In this document: one piece after another, positions 26,978 through 38,364 of the stretch
Numbering within the stretch: position 1 is the first letter of the stretch
Layout of the letters: every line of letters begins with the position of its first letter
Source of the DNA: Fidelibacterota bacterium
GTDB lineage: Bacteria > Fidelibacterota > Marinisomatia > Marinisomatales > UBA1611
Assembly: GCA_028101095.1 (NCBI GenBank)
Contig: JAOHKG010000005.1
Location: forward strand, 1 to 53,179
Direction: 5' to 3'
Length of the DNA: 53,179 nt
Notes under the pieces: model-generated
The model's database searches: none
What the model saw: the letters and a program-made list of their open reading frames with translations, nothing else
Told to the model about the DNA's origin: nothing
Program-made: the position numbers and the translations under genes

Positions 26978-28507
26978 ATGAGTAAAACAAACGATAATAA
27001 TAGTGGCGGATTCGCCAAAACAACTGATTTCAAATGGCTTGGAATTGGTGTAGCAGTATTTATTTTAATTGGTTTCATGATGCCTACGCCAGAATCGATG
27101 CTAGAAAAAGCAAGTTTTCTTTTTGGTGCAGACTCATCAATCGATGTAGCATTAAAAGCAAAACATATCCAACTTACCATTGCCCTACTTGCAACGTGCG
27201 TTGTATTCTTTGCTACTGAAGCTGTACCAATGCCAGCAGTAGCGCTGATAATAGGACTTGTTCAACTATTTTTTGGTATAACTGCACCTAAGGAAATCGC
27301 TCTCACTTATGCTCATGATGCAGTATGGTTTATTGGAGGGTCGCTTGCACTTGGTGCAACTTTAGTGAAATATGGTCTGGATAAGCGAGTAGGAATGTTG
27401 GTTGTAAACCTAGCTGGTACAAAAACTAGGTCAATTGTTATTGGGATTTTGCTTGGTACCGCAATTCCAACCGCCTTTGTAGGAGAACATGCTGTTGCTG
27501 CAATGTATGTGCCAATTGCACTAGCTTTATATACACTAACAAATAAATCCATCCCAGCTCCGAAACTTGGTACACTTTTAATGGTGACGATTGCAGTTGG
27601 ATGTATGATTGGTGGTCCAATGAGCCCGACGGGTGGAGCACGAAATGCGCTCATGATTGGTTTTCTTGGAAATATGAATATCGATGTTTCTTTCATGCAA
27701 TGGATATCGATGGGGATAATGTATACCATAATTATGTCAGTTGTTATGTCTTTCCTTTTACCTATGCTTTTTAAACCTGAGGTTGATGATCTAAGTGAGG
27801 CGGTTGGCCTCCTTAAAAAAGATCTTCAAAAACATGGTGCAATGACTACCCAACAAAAGCTAGTTGCCGGAATAATGGCTTTAGTTGTCTTATTATGGAT
27901 TACAGACAAATCTTTAGTTAAAGATGTCCTTGGTTTCTCATTAGGCCTTGGAGGAATTGCTGTATCAGGTGGAGTATTATACATGTTATTTGGTCTTACA
28001 TCATGGAAAGACTATGAAGATAAAATTAGTTGGGGCGTAATAGTCCTATATGCTGGTTGTATAAGTTTGGGTACAGTATTTAAAGTTACTGGAGCATCTA
28101 GTTGGTTTGCTGACCAGATCATGATGATAGTTGCACCATTGGGGTTAAATTCTGGTGTTGGATTAGTTATTTTAATGTGCTTCATTGGAGCTGTTCTTAC
28201 TAACCTTATGAGTGCAGGTGCGACAGTAGCTGTTATTGGACCCGTAGTCCTTGACATGGCACAAAGTTCTGGAACTAATCCTGTTTTAGTAGGTGTAGGA
28301 CTTGCTATTTCAACATCGATGGCATATTGGCTCGTGATAGGAACACCCGCTAGTTCTATCGTTTATGCAAGTGGTCAGCTCGAATCAAAAGATTTTATTC
28401 GTATGGCAACTCTTGGATGGCCTGCTGCCCTTATTGCACTTTCTGCGATAATAGTTCTATGGTGGGTTGGAGTTCTGGGTATAGACCCTAACGGAATTGG
28501 TTTCTAG
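26978..28507 (+). CDS. DASS/SLC13-type sodium-coupled anion transporter
   Basis: This is a 509-residue inner-membrane symporter, taking the ATG at 26978; a TTG at 26939 would add 13 residues with no better ribosome site. The two sodium-site hairpins are visible as GGPMSPTGGARNALMIG and TNLMSAGATVAVIGPVV, variants of the SNT motif repeated in the two inverted halves. Family members carry dicarboxylates, sulfate or related anions. About 11 helices are predicted. It is followed ten bases later by a small membrane protein with a strong ribosome site, so the two are cotranscribed. The substrate is not decided. Confidence 0.92.
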   Translation: MSKTNDNNSGGFAKTTDFKWLGIGVAVFILIGFMMPTPESMLEKASFLFGADSSIDVALKAKHIQLTIALLATCVVFFATEAVPMPAVALIIGLVQLFFGITAPKEIALTYAHDAVWFIGGSLALGATLVKYGLDKRVGMLVVNLAGTKTRSIVIGILLGTAIPTAFVGEHAVAAMYVPIALALYTLTNKSIPAPKLGTLLMVTIAVGCMIGGPMSPTGGARNALMIGFLGNMNIDVSFMQWISMGIMYTIIMSVVMSFLLPMLFKPEVDDLSEAVGLLKKDLQKHGAMTTQQKLVAGIMALVVLLWITDKSLVKDVLGFSLGLGGIAVSGGVLYMLFGLTSWKDYEDKISWGVIVLYAGCISLGTVFKVTGASSWFADQIMMIVAPLGLNSGVGLVILMCFIGAVLTNLMSAGATVAVIGPVVLDMAQSSGTNPVLVGVGLAISTSMAYWLVIGTPASSIVYASGQLESKDFIRMATLGWPAALIALSAIIVLWWVGVLGIDPNGIGF

Positions 28508-28517
28508 GGAGAAAAAA

Positions 28518-28844
28518 ATGGATATAAATACAATTGTTTTAGTTGTTATAATTTTGATTATAGTATATGCGATGTTTAATCATGGAAGTGGGAAAAAATC
28601 TTTGGTTGAAAAAGAAAGAGAAATAGCTCTCAATGAAAAAGATAAACTTTCAGATGAAGAGATCACTACTTATGGTCAGGTGCAAGAAAGAAAGAAACAA
28701 CTTTTTTCTGTTATAGATGATAATTTGAAAGATCACCCCGACGAATCAAATCAGCTTAAAGAAATAATAGAAGACTGGGCTAATTTAAAAATTGAAGCAT
28801 TCCAAAATAGACGTTCTTGGGTCAGAGCTACACCAGACAAATAA
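28518..28844 (+). CDS. Small single-pass membrane protein, 108 aa, partner of the DASS gene
   Basis: The start is the ATG at 28518, chosen because AGGGAG lies just upstream; a longer TTG form overlaps the transporter. Residues about 5-22 (IVLVVIILIIVYAMF) form one membrane helix. The remainder is a charged, helical cytoplasmic tail (KKSLVEKEREIALNEKDKL) that could form a coiled coil. I recognise no family. Its position ten bases after the transporter gene suggests an accessory subunit or a membrane tether, which is unproven. The rlmH gene follows after 38 bases. Confidence 0.82.
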   Translation: MDINTIVLVVIILIIVYAMFNHGSGKKSLVEKEREIALNEKDKLSDEEITTYGQVQERKKQLFSVIDDNLKDHPDESNQLKEIIEDWANLKIEAFQNRRSWVRATPDK

Positions 28845-28882
28845 CAGTTTAAAAACTTCCCCTTTCCCTTCTGAAATAGTAA

Positions 28883-29314
28883 TTGAAAATTAAAATATTA
28901 GTATCAGGGAAGATCAAAGAAACAAGGTATGCTTCTAAAGCCAAAGAATACCTGAAATGGATCTCAAGTCAAGTATCACTAGACCTAGTATTTTTGAAAG
29001 ATAATGATTTAAAAAAATTATCAGATAAACAAATTCACAGTTTAGATCCTACCTATTTTTCTATTAGTCTGTCTGAAGAAGGTAAAGGGTTTTCATCAAA
29101 AGAATTCTCAAATTTTATTTATAGCATCAATAAAGATTTAATATTTATACTAGGACCACCGGACGGATTAAGCGAAAAATTAAAAGAGTCAACTGACTTC
29201 ATTTTGTCGATGTCAAAATTTACTTTACCACATGAGTTAGCTTATTTAGTTCTGATAGAGCAAATCTATAGAGCTATGTCAATTCAGAATGGTAGTAAAT
29301 ATCACAGAGCTTAG
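28883..29314 (+). CDS. rlmH: 23S rRNA pseudouridine-1915 N3-methyltransferase RlmH
   Basis: This 143-residue SPOUT methyltransferase modifies pseudouridine 1915 in helix 69 of 23S rRNA using AdoMet. The knot is visible: LIFILGPPDGLSEKLKE, then LPHELAYLVLIEQIYRAMS and the ending NGSKYHRA, which matches the family's NxxxYH ending. It starts with TTG at 28883, with no ATG upstream that fits. It is slightly shorter than the 155-residue Escherichia coli enzyme because its N-terminal half is compact. The 3' end overlaps the convergent alr gene by four bases. Confidence 0.95.
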   Translation: MKIKILVSGKIKETRYASKAKEYLKWISSQVSLDLVFLKDNDLKKLSDKQIHSLDPTYFSISLSEEGKGFSSKEFSNFIYSINKDLIFILGPPDGLSEKLKESTDFILSMSKFTLPHELAYLVLIEQIYRAMSIQNGSKYHRA

Positions 29315-30414
29315 ATTTTAATCTTTTCTGTTCTCCCTTGAATGCCCACTAATAATACGTAAGTTGTTGATGAAATTTCTTTAGCAAGTTTTTCTATTGG
29401 AATAGTATCATTGTCTTTTTCCCCAAAAAATAAAACTTCCTCTCCAATTTTTGGATTTACGTCTTCAAAATCGATCATTAGCTGATCCATACATACTCTT
29501 CCCGCAATTTTGTAATAACTTCCCTTGTAGCTTATATAGCCATGTTTAAACCATTGCCTTGGAAAGCCATCAGCAAAACCAGTTTGAACTACCGCTATAT
29601 TAGTCCTTTTTGATGTTATATACTTACCGCCATAACTGACTGGTGTTCCAGCAGAAACTCTTCGAATGAAAATAATAGGACCACAGAAGCTCATTACTGG
29701 TTTATATTCTTTTTTAATTTGGACATCACTTGACGGAGACACTCCATACAATAGCATACCTACTCTCACTGTATTAAACCAAGAATTTGGGAGATTAATA
29801 ATTGCACCACTATTTGAACAATGAATATATTTGAAGTTGATTTTATTTTTTTTTCCAGATTCTATGACTTTATTAAATTTATTTAACTGATTTAAAGCAA
29901 ATGACAGATCACCTTCATCAGCTGTTGATAGGTGGGAATATATACCTTCGATTGGAATATGCTTATTTAACTTTAGAAGTTCAAAAAGAGGTTCTGCTTC
30001 ATTTAGATCAAATCCCAATCGAGTCATTCCAGTATCAAATTTTATATGGATTTTTGGACAAGCTTTATATTTCTCATAGAACTTTAGAACTTCATTTAAG
30101 TCTTTAAAACTTGTTAAATTTATCCAAAAATCTTTTTGATATGCAATTTTAAGCCATGATGGTTGCATTTTAGAAAATATAAGAACATTATTAGTTATAC
30201 CACCATCTCGTAGTTCTAAAGCCTCCTCTATAGTAAAAACACAAAATATAATCTTATTTTCATTTCTAAGAGCACGTGCGATAGTTAAAGCTCCATGACC
30301 ATATCCATCGGCCTTGACTACAACCATTAGACTTTTATCACCAATCTCTTTTTTTATATTTGATAAATTATTTTTTAATCTATCAATATGTATATACGCC
30401 TTAGGACCAATCAT
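29311..30414 (-). CDS. alr: Alanine racemase
   Basis: This 367-residue PLP enzyme interconverts L- and D-alanine for peptidoglycan. The PLP Lys is K34 in VVVKADGYGHGA. The catalytic Tyr of the partner subunit lies in GTPVSYGGKY, and the DGFPR and GRVCMDQLMIDF blocks are intact. TIM-barrel and C-terminal beta domains are in normal order and length. It lies 11 bases downstream of the frameshifted ABC permease gene on the same strand, so it may share that transcript. The end meets rlmH tail to tail. Confidence 0.97.
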   Translation of the reverse strand: MIGPKAYIHIDRLKNNLSNIKKEIGDKSLMVVVKADGYGHGALTIARALRNENKIIFCVFTIEEALELRDGGITNNVLIFSKMQPSWLKIAYQKDFWINLTSFKDLNEVLKFYEKYKACPKIHIKFDTGMTRLGFDLNEAEPLFELLKLNKHIPIEGIYSHLSTADEGDLSFALNQLNKFNKVIESGKKNKINFKYIHCSNSGAIINLPNSWFNTVRVGMLLYGVSPSSDVQIKKEYKPVMSFCGPIIFIRRVSAGTPVSYGGKYITSKRTNIAVVQTGFADGFPRQWFKHGYISYKGSYYKIAGRVCMDQLMIDFEDVNPKIGEEVLFFGEKDNDTIPIEKLAKEISSTTYVLLVGIQGRTEKIKI

Positions 30415-30425
30415 ATTTATATTAT

Positions 30426-31176
30426 TTACTGTAACATTTTTCTTTTTAACAGAAAACTATTGAGTAATACCCATAAATAAATAATTGGAAAAAGAGATAA
30501 AAGAATCTTGAGGTTTATTATTCCAATCGAATTAAATGTGCGATAAAGTTGGAAAGGCAACGATAACGGATGAAGGGTTAATAACTCACCTAACCCATTT
30601 GGAAAGAATGAAGTTTCGATAATAAAACCATTACCAAATATATTGATTAAGAAAATTATACTCATTGATAATAATACTGAACTCAAAGTATCTATTATTA
30701 GTAAAAAGGTGATGAAAAGATTTCCAATTAAAAATAAATATAAAATAAGAGTTGATAAAAAAAAAGAATGCGTTTAGAAAGCTAAACGATATTTCAATAA
30801 AGCTAGTGTATATAAAACCTGTTAGAATAGAGACTATTATAGTTTCTACAATTGCAACAACTAGGTTAGAAAAAACAATTTTAGTTTTACTATGAGGGGT
30901 AAGTGCAATATTAATTAAACTCTTCCCATGCATACGTAAGTCAAAAAACTCCCTGAATAAAGGTGGGAAAATGACAATTGAGCCTAGGATAAAAATTAAG
31001 CCAGGAAAAGCCCATACATCATAAGGAACACCTGAAATACTATATCTAATAATATTTTTGAGTGGTGAACCAATCATAGCAAAAATAATGAATGGTAGTA
31101 TTAAATATAAGAATACGCTGGGAATGAGTCTGTTTTTGAAAAGCCAAAATCTTCTTATCAATAGAGCTTTTATCAA
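30426..31176 (-). pseudogene. ABC-2 type permease, frameshifted
   Basis: Two frames encode one membrane protein. The first begins with TTG at 31176, overlapping the ATPase stop as TTGA, and carries about four helices to LNAFFF. The second continues LSTLILYLFLIGNLFITFLL and ends at 30426. They join at a T9 run (A9 at 30757-30765 on the plus strand). Removing one T gives a 249-residue, six-helix permease of normal ABC-2 size. The partner is the ATPase just upstream, which has lost switch residues. Decay of the whole system, a sequence error, or slippage on the T9 tract are all possible. Confidence 0.8.
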
Positions 31177-32099
31177 TTTAGCCCTTTCCCTGCAAACTCT
31201 GAGTCTAATAAATCTCTTAATCCTAAATTTTTAACTTCAAGGTTAATCATCATATTATCTGATGCTTCTCGGACAACATCAAAAAAAACACTTCTATTTC
31301 TTCCATAAAAATGAAAAGTATTATCTAACTTATTTGGTGAAACAACAGTGACAATTTTTTTCAATTTTTTGTATAAATCATCAGACAATTCGTCAAATTC
31401 AATTTGAAACTGATGATAATCCATTGTGCTTTCCAAGAGTTTATCTAGATGCCCATCCATTAGAATACGTCCTTCATTAAATACTAAAATACGATCATGA
31501 GCTTGCTCAATCTCGCTTAAAGAATTACTTACATAAATAATTGACTTATCACCTCTCAGTTCTTTTATTAAATCCCATGTGAGTCTAATAGACTCTGCAT
31601 CCATAAAAGCTGTTGGCTCATCCATAATTAATACATCCGGGTTGTGAATAAGAGCACGGATAAGCATTGTTTTTTTTTGCTCTCCGCCTGAGACTCTGTG
31701 AGAAAACTCGTTTAGACTTTTATTTAAATTTAGTAATGCAGAGTAATAGTGTATTTTTTCTGTTGATTTAACAGGATCAATCCCATATAAATGTGCATTG
31801 AAAAGGATATTTTGTTTTAATGTAAGCCAAGGATCTAGGTTACTCTCATATGGAACGTACCCAATCAGCTTTCGAGTCTCTTTTCTACGCTTTTCCATGT
31901 CTAAACCATGAATAAACACCTGTCCATAATTAGGATTTTCATATCCAGATAATAGTTTAAGGAGAATTGATTTTCCAGAATCATTTTCACCAACAATCGC
32001 AACAAGACTACCACGCTCTACACCAAAGGAAAGACCAGCTAAAACTGTTTTATCTCTTACTATTTTTCCTACTTTTTTTAAACTAATACTCGCTTCCAT
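31173..32099 (-). CDS. ABC transporter ATPase with altered Q-loop and H-loop
   Basis: This 308-residue protein (ATG at 32099; AAGGTGA upstream) has Walker A GENDSGKS, signature RVSGGEQKK, Walker B LIMDEP and a D-loop-like FMDAES. The usual Gln of the Q-loop is replaced (IGYVPYESNLDP, Tyr in the Gln position). The H-loop reads YVSNSLSE where STH is expected, so the switch His is Asn. A C-terminal domain of about 90 residues resembles CcmA/drug-exporter ATPases. It should pair with the frameshifted permease downstream. Nucleotide binding looks possible, but hydrolysis may be weak or absent. Confidence 0.85.
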   Translation of the reverse strand: MEASISLKKVGKIVRDKTVLAGLSFGVERGSLVAIVGENDSGKSILLKLLSGYENPNYGQVFIHGLDMEKRRKETRKLIGYVPYESNLDPWLTLKQNILFNAHLYGIDPVKSTEKIHYYSALLNLNKSLNEFSHRVSGGEQKKTMLIRALIHNPDVLIMDEPTAFMDAESIRLTWDLIKELRGDKSIIYVSNSLSEIEQAHDRILVFNEGRILMDGHLDKLLESTMDYHQFQIEFDELSDDLYKKLKKIVTVVSPNKLDNTFHFYGRNRSVFFDVVREASDNMMINLEVKNLGLRDLLDSEFAGKGLN

Positions 32100-32110
32100 C
32101 AAATCACCTT

Positions 32111-34825
32111 CTAGTGTGCCTTATACCAATTATTTCCAACACCATAATCGACTATCAGTGGAACTTGTAATTCCATTGCATTTTCCATTTTTGAAATAAC
32201 AATATTTATTAGTTCTTGTTCCTCTTCAATTGGATATTCAAATAGTAATTCATCATGGATTTGTAAAATCATTTTAGCCTTCATTTGATTCTTTTCTAAT
32301 TTACTATGTATTTGAATCATCGCGATTTTTATCATTTCGGCTGCAGTTCCTTGAATAGGCATATTAATAGCCATCCTTTCTGCTGCTTTTCTTCTTAAAC
32401 CATTATCAGAATCAGCATCCCAGACAGGTCTTTTTCTACCTTTAATAGTGGATACAAATTTTTGTTTTTTTGCCATCTCAATTGTTGAATCTATATAATC
32501 TTGAATACGAGGATATTCATTAAAATAAGAATCAATAAGAGCAACTGATTCTTTTCTTGGTATTCCAAGTTCTTGACTCAATCGAAAAGGTCCTGCACCA
32601 TACATAATTCCAAAATTAACAATTTTAGCAGTGCGGCGCATCTCAGGTATTACATCTTCTATAGAAACATTAAAAACTTTACTAGCTGTTCTTGTGTGAA
32701 TATCTTCCTTTTGGTTAAATGAAGAAATCAATTCAGCATCATTACTAAAATGAGCCATTATTCTTAACTCTATTTGAGAATAATCTGCCGATAAGATTTT
32801 CCATCCTTTTGTTTGTGTTGAAAAGGCTTTTCTTATTTCTTTCCCTTCTTCAGATCGGATTGGGATATTTTGAAAATTTGGATTAGTACTAGATAAGCGA
32901 CCAGTCGCCGCTATTGTCTGATTAAAAGTAGAGTGAATGCGACCAGTGTTCTTATTTATTAATTCAGGGAGCGAGTCAATATATGTATTTTTTAATTTAT
33001 TATATTTTCTATAAGCCAACACTAGTTGAGGTAACTCATGTTGGAGGCTTAAGTGATTAAGTACCTCTTCCGCGGTACTGCGCTTTTTAATTTGTGGCAA
33101 GTTGAGCTCATCAAATAAAAGGTTTGCCATTTGCTGGGTTGAATTGATATTAAAATTTTCTTTTGAAAAAGAATATATTTTTTTTGTCAAATCATCTAAA
33201 ATGATTTGAATCTTTTCAGACATTTGCTTTAAAAATTTAGAATCAACATAAGCACCATTATGCTCCATTTTTAAAAGTACATTGATAAGAGGTGTTTCAA
33301 TGGTTTCTAGATAATCGCTAAGACCTATTTCTACAAGCTTTCCTTGAAGTAACTTTTTTAGTTTAAAAATAGAATATGAATCATCACAAGCCTGTTGCAT
33401 GAGTTTTTGGACATCAACATCTTCAGTTTTAATTTTATTCCTTCCTCTTCCTAATAAATCATCCATTGATTCTAACTCAATATTTAGATACTCTAAACTT
33501 AAAGAATCAAGTGTATTTGATCTGGAAGAAGGGTTTATTAAGTGGGAGGCTATCATAGTGTCAAAACCTAAACCAGATACATTAATGCCTTTATTTTTTA
33601 AAACGGAAATATTGTACTTAATATTATGGCTATTTTTTAAAATTTTTGTACTCTCAAAAACAACTTTTAATTCATTTAATATGTATAATAAGTCATTATC
33701 AGAAAAACTATTTTTATCTTTGTGAAAAATAGGAATGTAAAAACTTTTATTTGAATCAAAGCAAAAACTAATACCAATTATTTCTGCATTCATTGGAGAT
33801 ATGTTATTAGTTATAAGTGAAAATGAAACTTCTTTTTTAGTTAATATCTCTTTAATTAATCGACTCAAATCTTCTTTGGTATTAACTATTAAATAATTTG
33901 TTTCGGTTTTTCTCTCTGCTGCAACCTTTACTGTATTTGAATTAATTTGTTTTACAAATGCATGAAATTCTAAACTCGTAAATTTCCTAACGGTTAAATC
34001 AACATCCATTTTTTTTATTTTTAAATCTTTTATCTCTAAACCAAGTTTAACATCTGTTAAAATTGTTGCTAATTCCTTACTCAGCTTAGCATTTTCAACA
34101 CCTTCTTTTAAACCATTATGAACTCTTTTATTCGTAATATTATCTGCATTTTCAAGTGCAGATTCAAGCGAACCATATTTCTTTAGCAGTTTAACAGCTG
34201 TTTTTTCACCTACACCAGCTACGCCAGGAATATTATCAGCTGAATCACCCATAAGACCTAGTAAATCAATAATTTTATTTGGAGGAATTCCCCACTTTTC
34301 TTCTACTTTCTCAGGAGTATAAATTATTGGGGTTGGTGATTTACGAGTTCCCGGTGAATACATAGATATATGATTATTTATCAATTGCATAAAATCTTTG
34401 TCACCACTAACAATAAATGTTTTTAGGCCTTGTTTATCAGCGTCTACCGCGATTGTTCCAATTATATCATCAGCTTCAACCCCAGGCTTTTTTAATACTG
34501 GAATATTCATAATTTCAAGAATTTCCCATAAGTGCGGTAACTGGGTTTGTAATTCTTCCGGCATAGGCGGACGATTAGCTTTATAATCATCATACATATC
34601 ATGACGAAATGTTTTTTCCTTTGAGTCAAAAGCACACACAAGGTATTCTGGTGACTCTGATTTAATTAGTTTTAATATTTGATTTATAAAACCATATAAA
34701 GCACTTGTGTGTAGCCCATAAGAAGTAACCAAGGGGTTTCTTATAAGGGCAAAGTGTGCCCGGTATAAAATTGCATACCCATCAACAATAAAAAGACGTT
34801 TTCTTTTAGAATCACTTATTTCCAT
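32111..34825 (-). CDS. polA: DNA polymerase I
   Basis: This 904-residue polymerase is intact over three domains. The 5' nuclease (residues 1-290) has DGYAILYRAHFA, GVEADDIIGT, SGDKDFMQL and GLMGDSADNIPG. The central 3'-5' exonuclease-like domain (about 305-490) has lost most metal ligands: the DxE of motif I is absent (VSFSLITNN) and the motif II Asp is Asn (HNIKYNISV). The polymerase domain (500-904) has motifs A (SADYSQIELR), B (RRTAKIVNFGIMYG) and C (QIHDELLFE). It therefore probably lacks proofreading, as in several other bacterial Pol I enzymes. It repairs DNA and removes RNA primers. It lies 8-10 bases before the ABC ATPase gene. Confidence 0.97.
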   Translation of the reverse strand: MEISDSKRKRLFIVDGYAILYRAHFALIRNPLVTSYGLHTSALYGFINQILKLIKSESPEYLVCAFDSKEKTFRHDMYDDYKANRPPMPEELQTQLPHLWEILEIMNIPVLKKPGVEADDIIGTIAVDADKQGLKTFIVSGDKDFMQLINNHISMYSPGTRKSPTPIIYTPEKVEEKWGIPPNKIIDLLGLMGDSADNIPGVAGVGEKTAVKLLKKYGSLESALENADNITNKRVHNGLKEGVENAKLSKELATILTDVKLGLEIKDLKIKKMDVDLTVRKFTSLEFHAFVKQINSNTVKVAAERKTETNYLIVNTKEDLSRLIKEILTKKEVSFSLITNNISPMNAEIIGISFCFDSNKSFYIPIFHKDKNSFSDNDLLYILNELKVVFESTKILKNSHNIKYNISVLKNKGINVSGLGFDTMIASHLINPSSRSNTLDSLSLEYLNIELESMDDLLGRGRNKIKTEDVDVQKLMQQACDDSYSIFKLKKLLQGKLVEIGLSDYLETIETPLINVLLKMEHNGAYVDSKFLKQMSEKIQIILDDLTKKIYSFSKENFNINSTQQMANLLFDELNLPQIKKRSTAEEVLNHLSLQHELPQLVLAYRKYNKLKNTYIDSLPELINKNTGRIHSTFNQTIAATGRLSSTNPNFQNIPIRSEEGKEIRKAFSTQTKGWKILSADYSQIELRIMAHFSNDAELISSFNQKEDIHTRTASKVFNVSIEDVIPEMRRTAKIVNFGIMYGAGPFRLSQELGIPRKESVALIDSYFNEYPRIQDYIDSTIEMAKKQKFVSTIKGRKRPVWDADSDNGLRRKAAERMAINMPIQGTAAEMIKIAMIQIHSKLEKNQMKAKMILQIHDELLFEYPIEEEQELINIVISKMENAMELQVPLIVDYGVGNNWYKAH

Positions 34826-34875
34826 ATGAAAAATTACAATAATGAAGACAAACCGACTAGATACATTTGAATAAA

Positions 34876-34903
34876 AAAAAGCCCCTGGAAATAGGGGCTT
34901 TTT
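34876..34903 (-). terminator. Intrinsic terminator after groESL
   Basis: An 11-bp stem (AAAAAGCCCCT with AGGGGCTTTTT) closes a 6-base loop. On the minus strand it is followed by TTTTAT, and on the plus strand by no gene in that direction, so it serves groEL, which ends 29 bases upstream. It also separates groESL from polA. Confidence 0.92.
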
Positions 34904-34931
34904 AAAACAATCAATTTGATCGTTTTGAGTT

Positions 34932-36873
<1,942 letters not shown>

Positions 36874-37068
36874 ATTATATAACTCCTTCTGTACATTAAT
36901 TATTAAATAAATTTTTAATAAATATTAAAATGATTGCTCTTAAAGAAATAAATTGTATTTCATAAAAACAATCACCTCACATTCAACAGATACAAAGGTT
37001 ATACCATTCTATTTTATATTTCATTTTGTATCATAATAAAATTAAATACGCCATCTTGGCAAGAAAAG

Positions 37069-37506
37069 CTAGTTTCCAGTTGAACCAAATCCGCCTTCAC
37101 CTCTTTCTGTTTCAGACAAATTGTCAACTAATGAAATCTCTATAGGACTTCCAACCATTGAGACTAATTGAAAAAGTCTTTGATGCTTTTTTATAAGATA
37201 GTTTTCTTTTTTAATATTATCTACAGATGCCATTATTTCGCCTCTATACCCCGCATCGATCAAGCCAATTGAGTTTGACATTCTTAATGGTGTTTTTGAG
37301 ATACTTGATCTAGGAATCAATAAATATGGATTAGAATCGAGGTTTTCACATGCTATGCCAAAATGTATCTTTTTTGTTTGGCCATGTTCTATTAATTGAT
37401 CTTCTAGTGTGTAGAGATCAATTCCAGCATCCCCAGAGTGAAAGTGTCCATGCTCTGAATAAATAGATTTTATTAATGGACTAAAAGGCTTAATCAGGAG
37501 TTTCAT
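37069..37506 (-). CDS. dut: Deoxyuridine 5'-triphosphate nucleotidohydrolase (dUTPase)
   Basis: This 145-residue subunit of a trimeric dUTPase turns dUTP into dUMP and pyrophosphate, keeping uracil out of DNA and feeding dTMP synthesis. All five motifs are present: DAGIDLY (1), PRSSISK (2), GLIDAGYRGEI (3, with catalytic Asp and the uracil-binding loop), LFQLV (4) and GEGGFGSTGN (5). It is the last gene of the smc operon, starting directly after the stop of the methyltransferase gene with no spacer. Confidence 0.96.
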   Translation of the reverse strand: MKLLIKPFSPLIKSIYSEHGHFHSGDAGIDLYTLEDQLIEHGQTKKIHFGIACENLDSNPYLLIPRSSISKTPLRMSNSIGLIDAGYRGEIMASVDNIKKENYLIKKHQRLFQLVSMVGSPIEISLVDNLSETERGEGGFGSTGN

Positions 37507-38364
37507 TTAAATTCCTTGTTTTAAAGTTTTTAATATTTTTGTATGCTGAGGAGATGATCCACAGCAGGTTCCTAAAATGGATAGTTTATAATCTAAAATA
37601 GAATCCATATATGTTTTAAATTTAAATTCATTTAATATCTCAGAGAAATTATTTTCGTATTCTTTCAACCCCAGGTTTGGATATGCTCCAATATTATAAT
37701 GTCTAAATTCAACTATTTCCTCTAATGCTTGGCCTGTTAAGTTCAAATTATTGCAATTCAATAGTAGCATATCTATATTGTTAGACTGAATCATATTCAT
37801 TACAGTTGGTATTGGTGTTCCATCTAATAATGAATCCTTATCTTTCATGATTAGACTTATCCAAATTAACTTTGTCGTATTACTTGACATCTCAATTGCT
37901 ATTTTTAATTCTTCGAAATTTCCCATTGTTTCAAAAAGAACTATGTTAACGTCAGTCTGAGAAATCCAATCCAATAATTGTCCATAATTATCTTCTGCTG
38001 CAGTTTTACCAGGGAAATTCTCAGGTAAATAACAGTCATCAACAGTAGTTACCGATGCCGCAATTTGAGTTGTAGTTGCCGCCGCTTTAAATGCGCAATC
38101 AATACCATAGAAGAAACTATCTTTTGATCTATTTAGAGCCTTTTTATTCGAAAAACCTGCTTTCCGATATGCCCAAGGAGTTGATCTAAACGTATTTGCT
38201 GTAATTATATCTGCTCCAGCTAAAATGTAAGCTTTATGAATTTTTATAACAACTTCTTGAAAATTTAAATTTGCATCTGCAGACCAGATAGGTAATACTA
38301 GTGGAACATTATAGGCCTCTAATTGAGTCCCAACTGCACCATCTAAAATTAAAAAGTCATCCAT
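37507..38364 (-). CDS. Homocysteine S-methyltransferase family protein (MmuM-like)
   Basis: This 285-residue zinc enzyme transfers a methyl group to homocysteine to form methionine. The N-terminus ILDGAVGTQLE matches the family. Zinc ligands are Cys in LLLNCNNL (near residue 200) and the paired Cys in GTCCGSSPQH (near residue 268), followed by the usual His. There is no cobalamin module. It overlaps the start region of its operon partner, an APC permease, by eight bases, a pairing like mmuP-mmuM for S-methylmethionine salvage. The methyl donor is inferred, not shown. Confidence 0.9.
   Translation of the reverse strand: MDDFLILDGAVGTQLEAYNVPLVLPIWSADANLNFQEVVIKIHKAYILAGADIITANTFRSTPWAYRKAGFSNKKALNRSKDSFFYGIDCAFKAAATTTQIAASVTTVDDCYLPENFPGKTAAEDNYGQLLDWISQTDVNIVLFETMGNFEELKIAIEMSSNTTKLIWISLIMKDKDSLLDGTPIPTVMNMIQSNNIDMLLLNCNNLNLTGQALEEIVEFRHYNIGAYPNLGLKEYENNFSEILNEFKFKTYMDSILDYKLSILGTCCGSSPQHTKILKTLKQGI

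Noticed and set aside
36874-37068. CIRCE operator before groES
   Set aside because: I looked for the TTAGCACTC and GAGTGCTAA halves and found neither; HrcA control is not supported.
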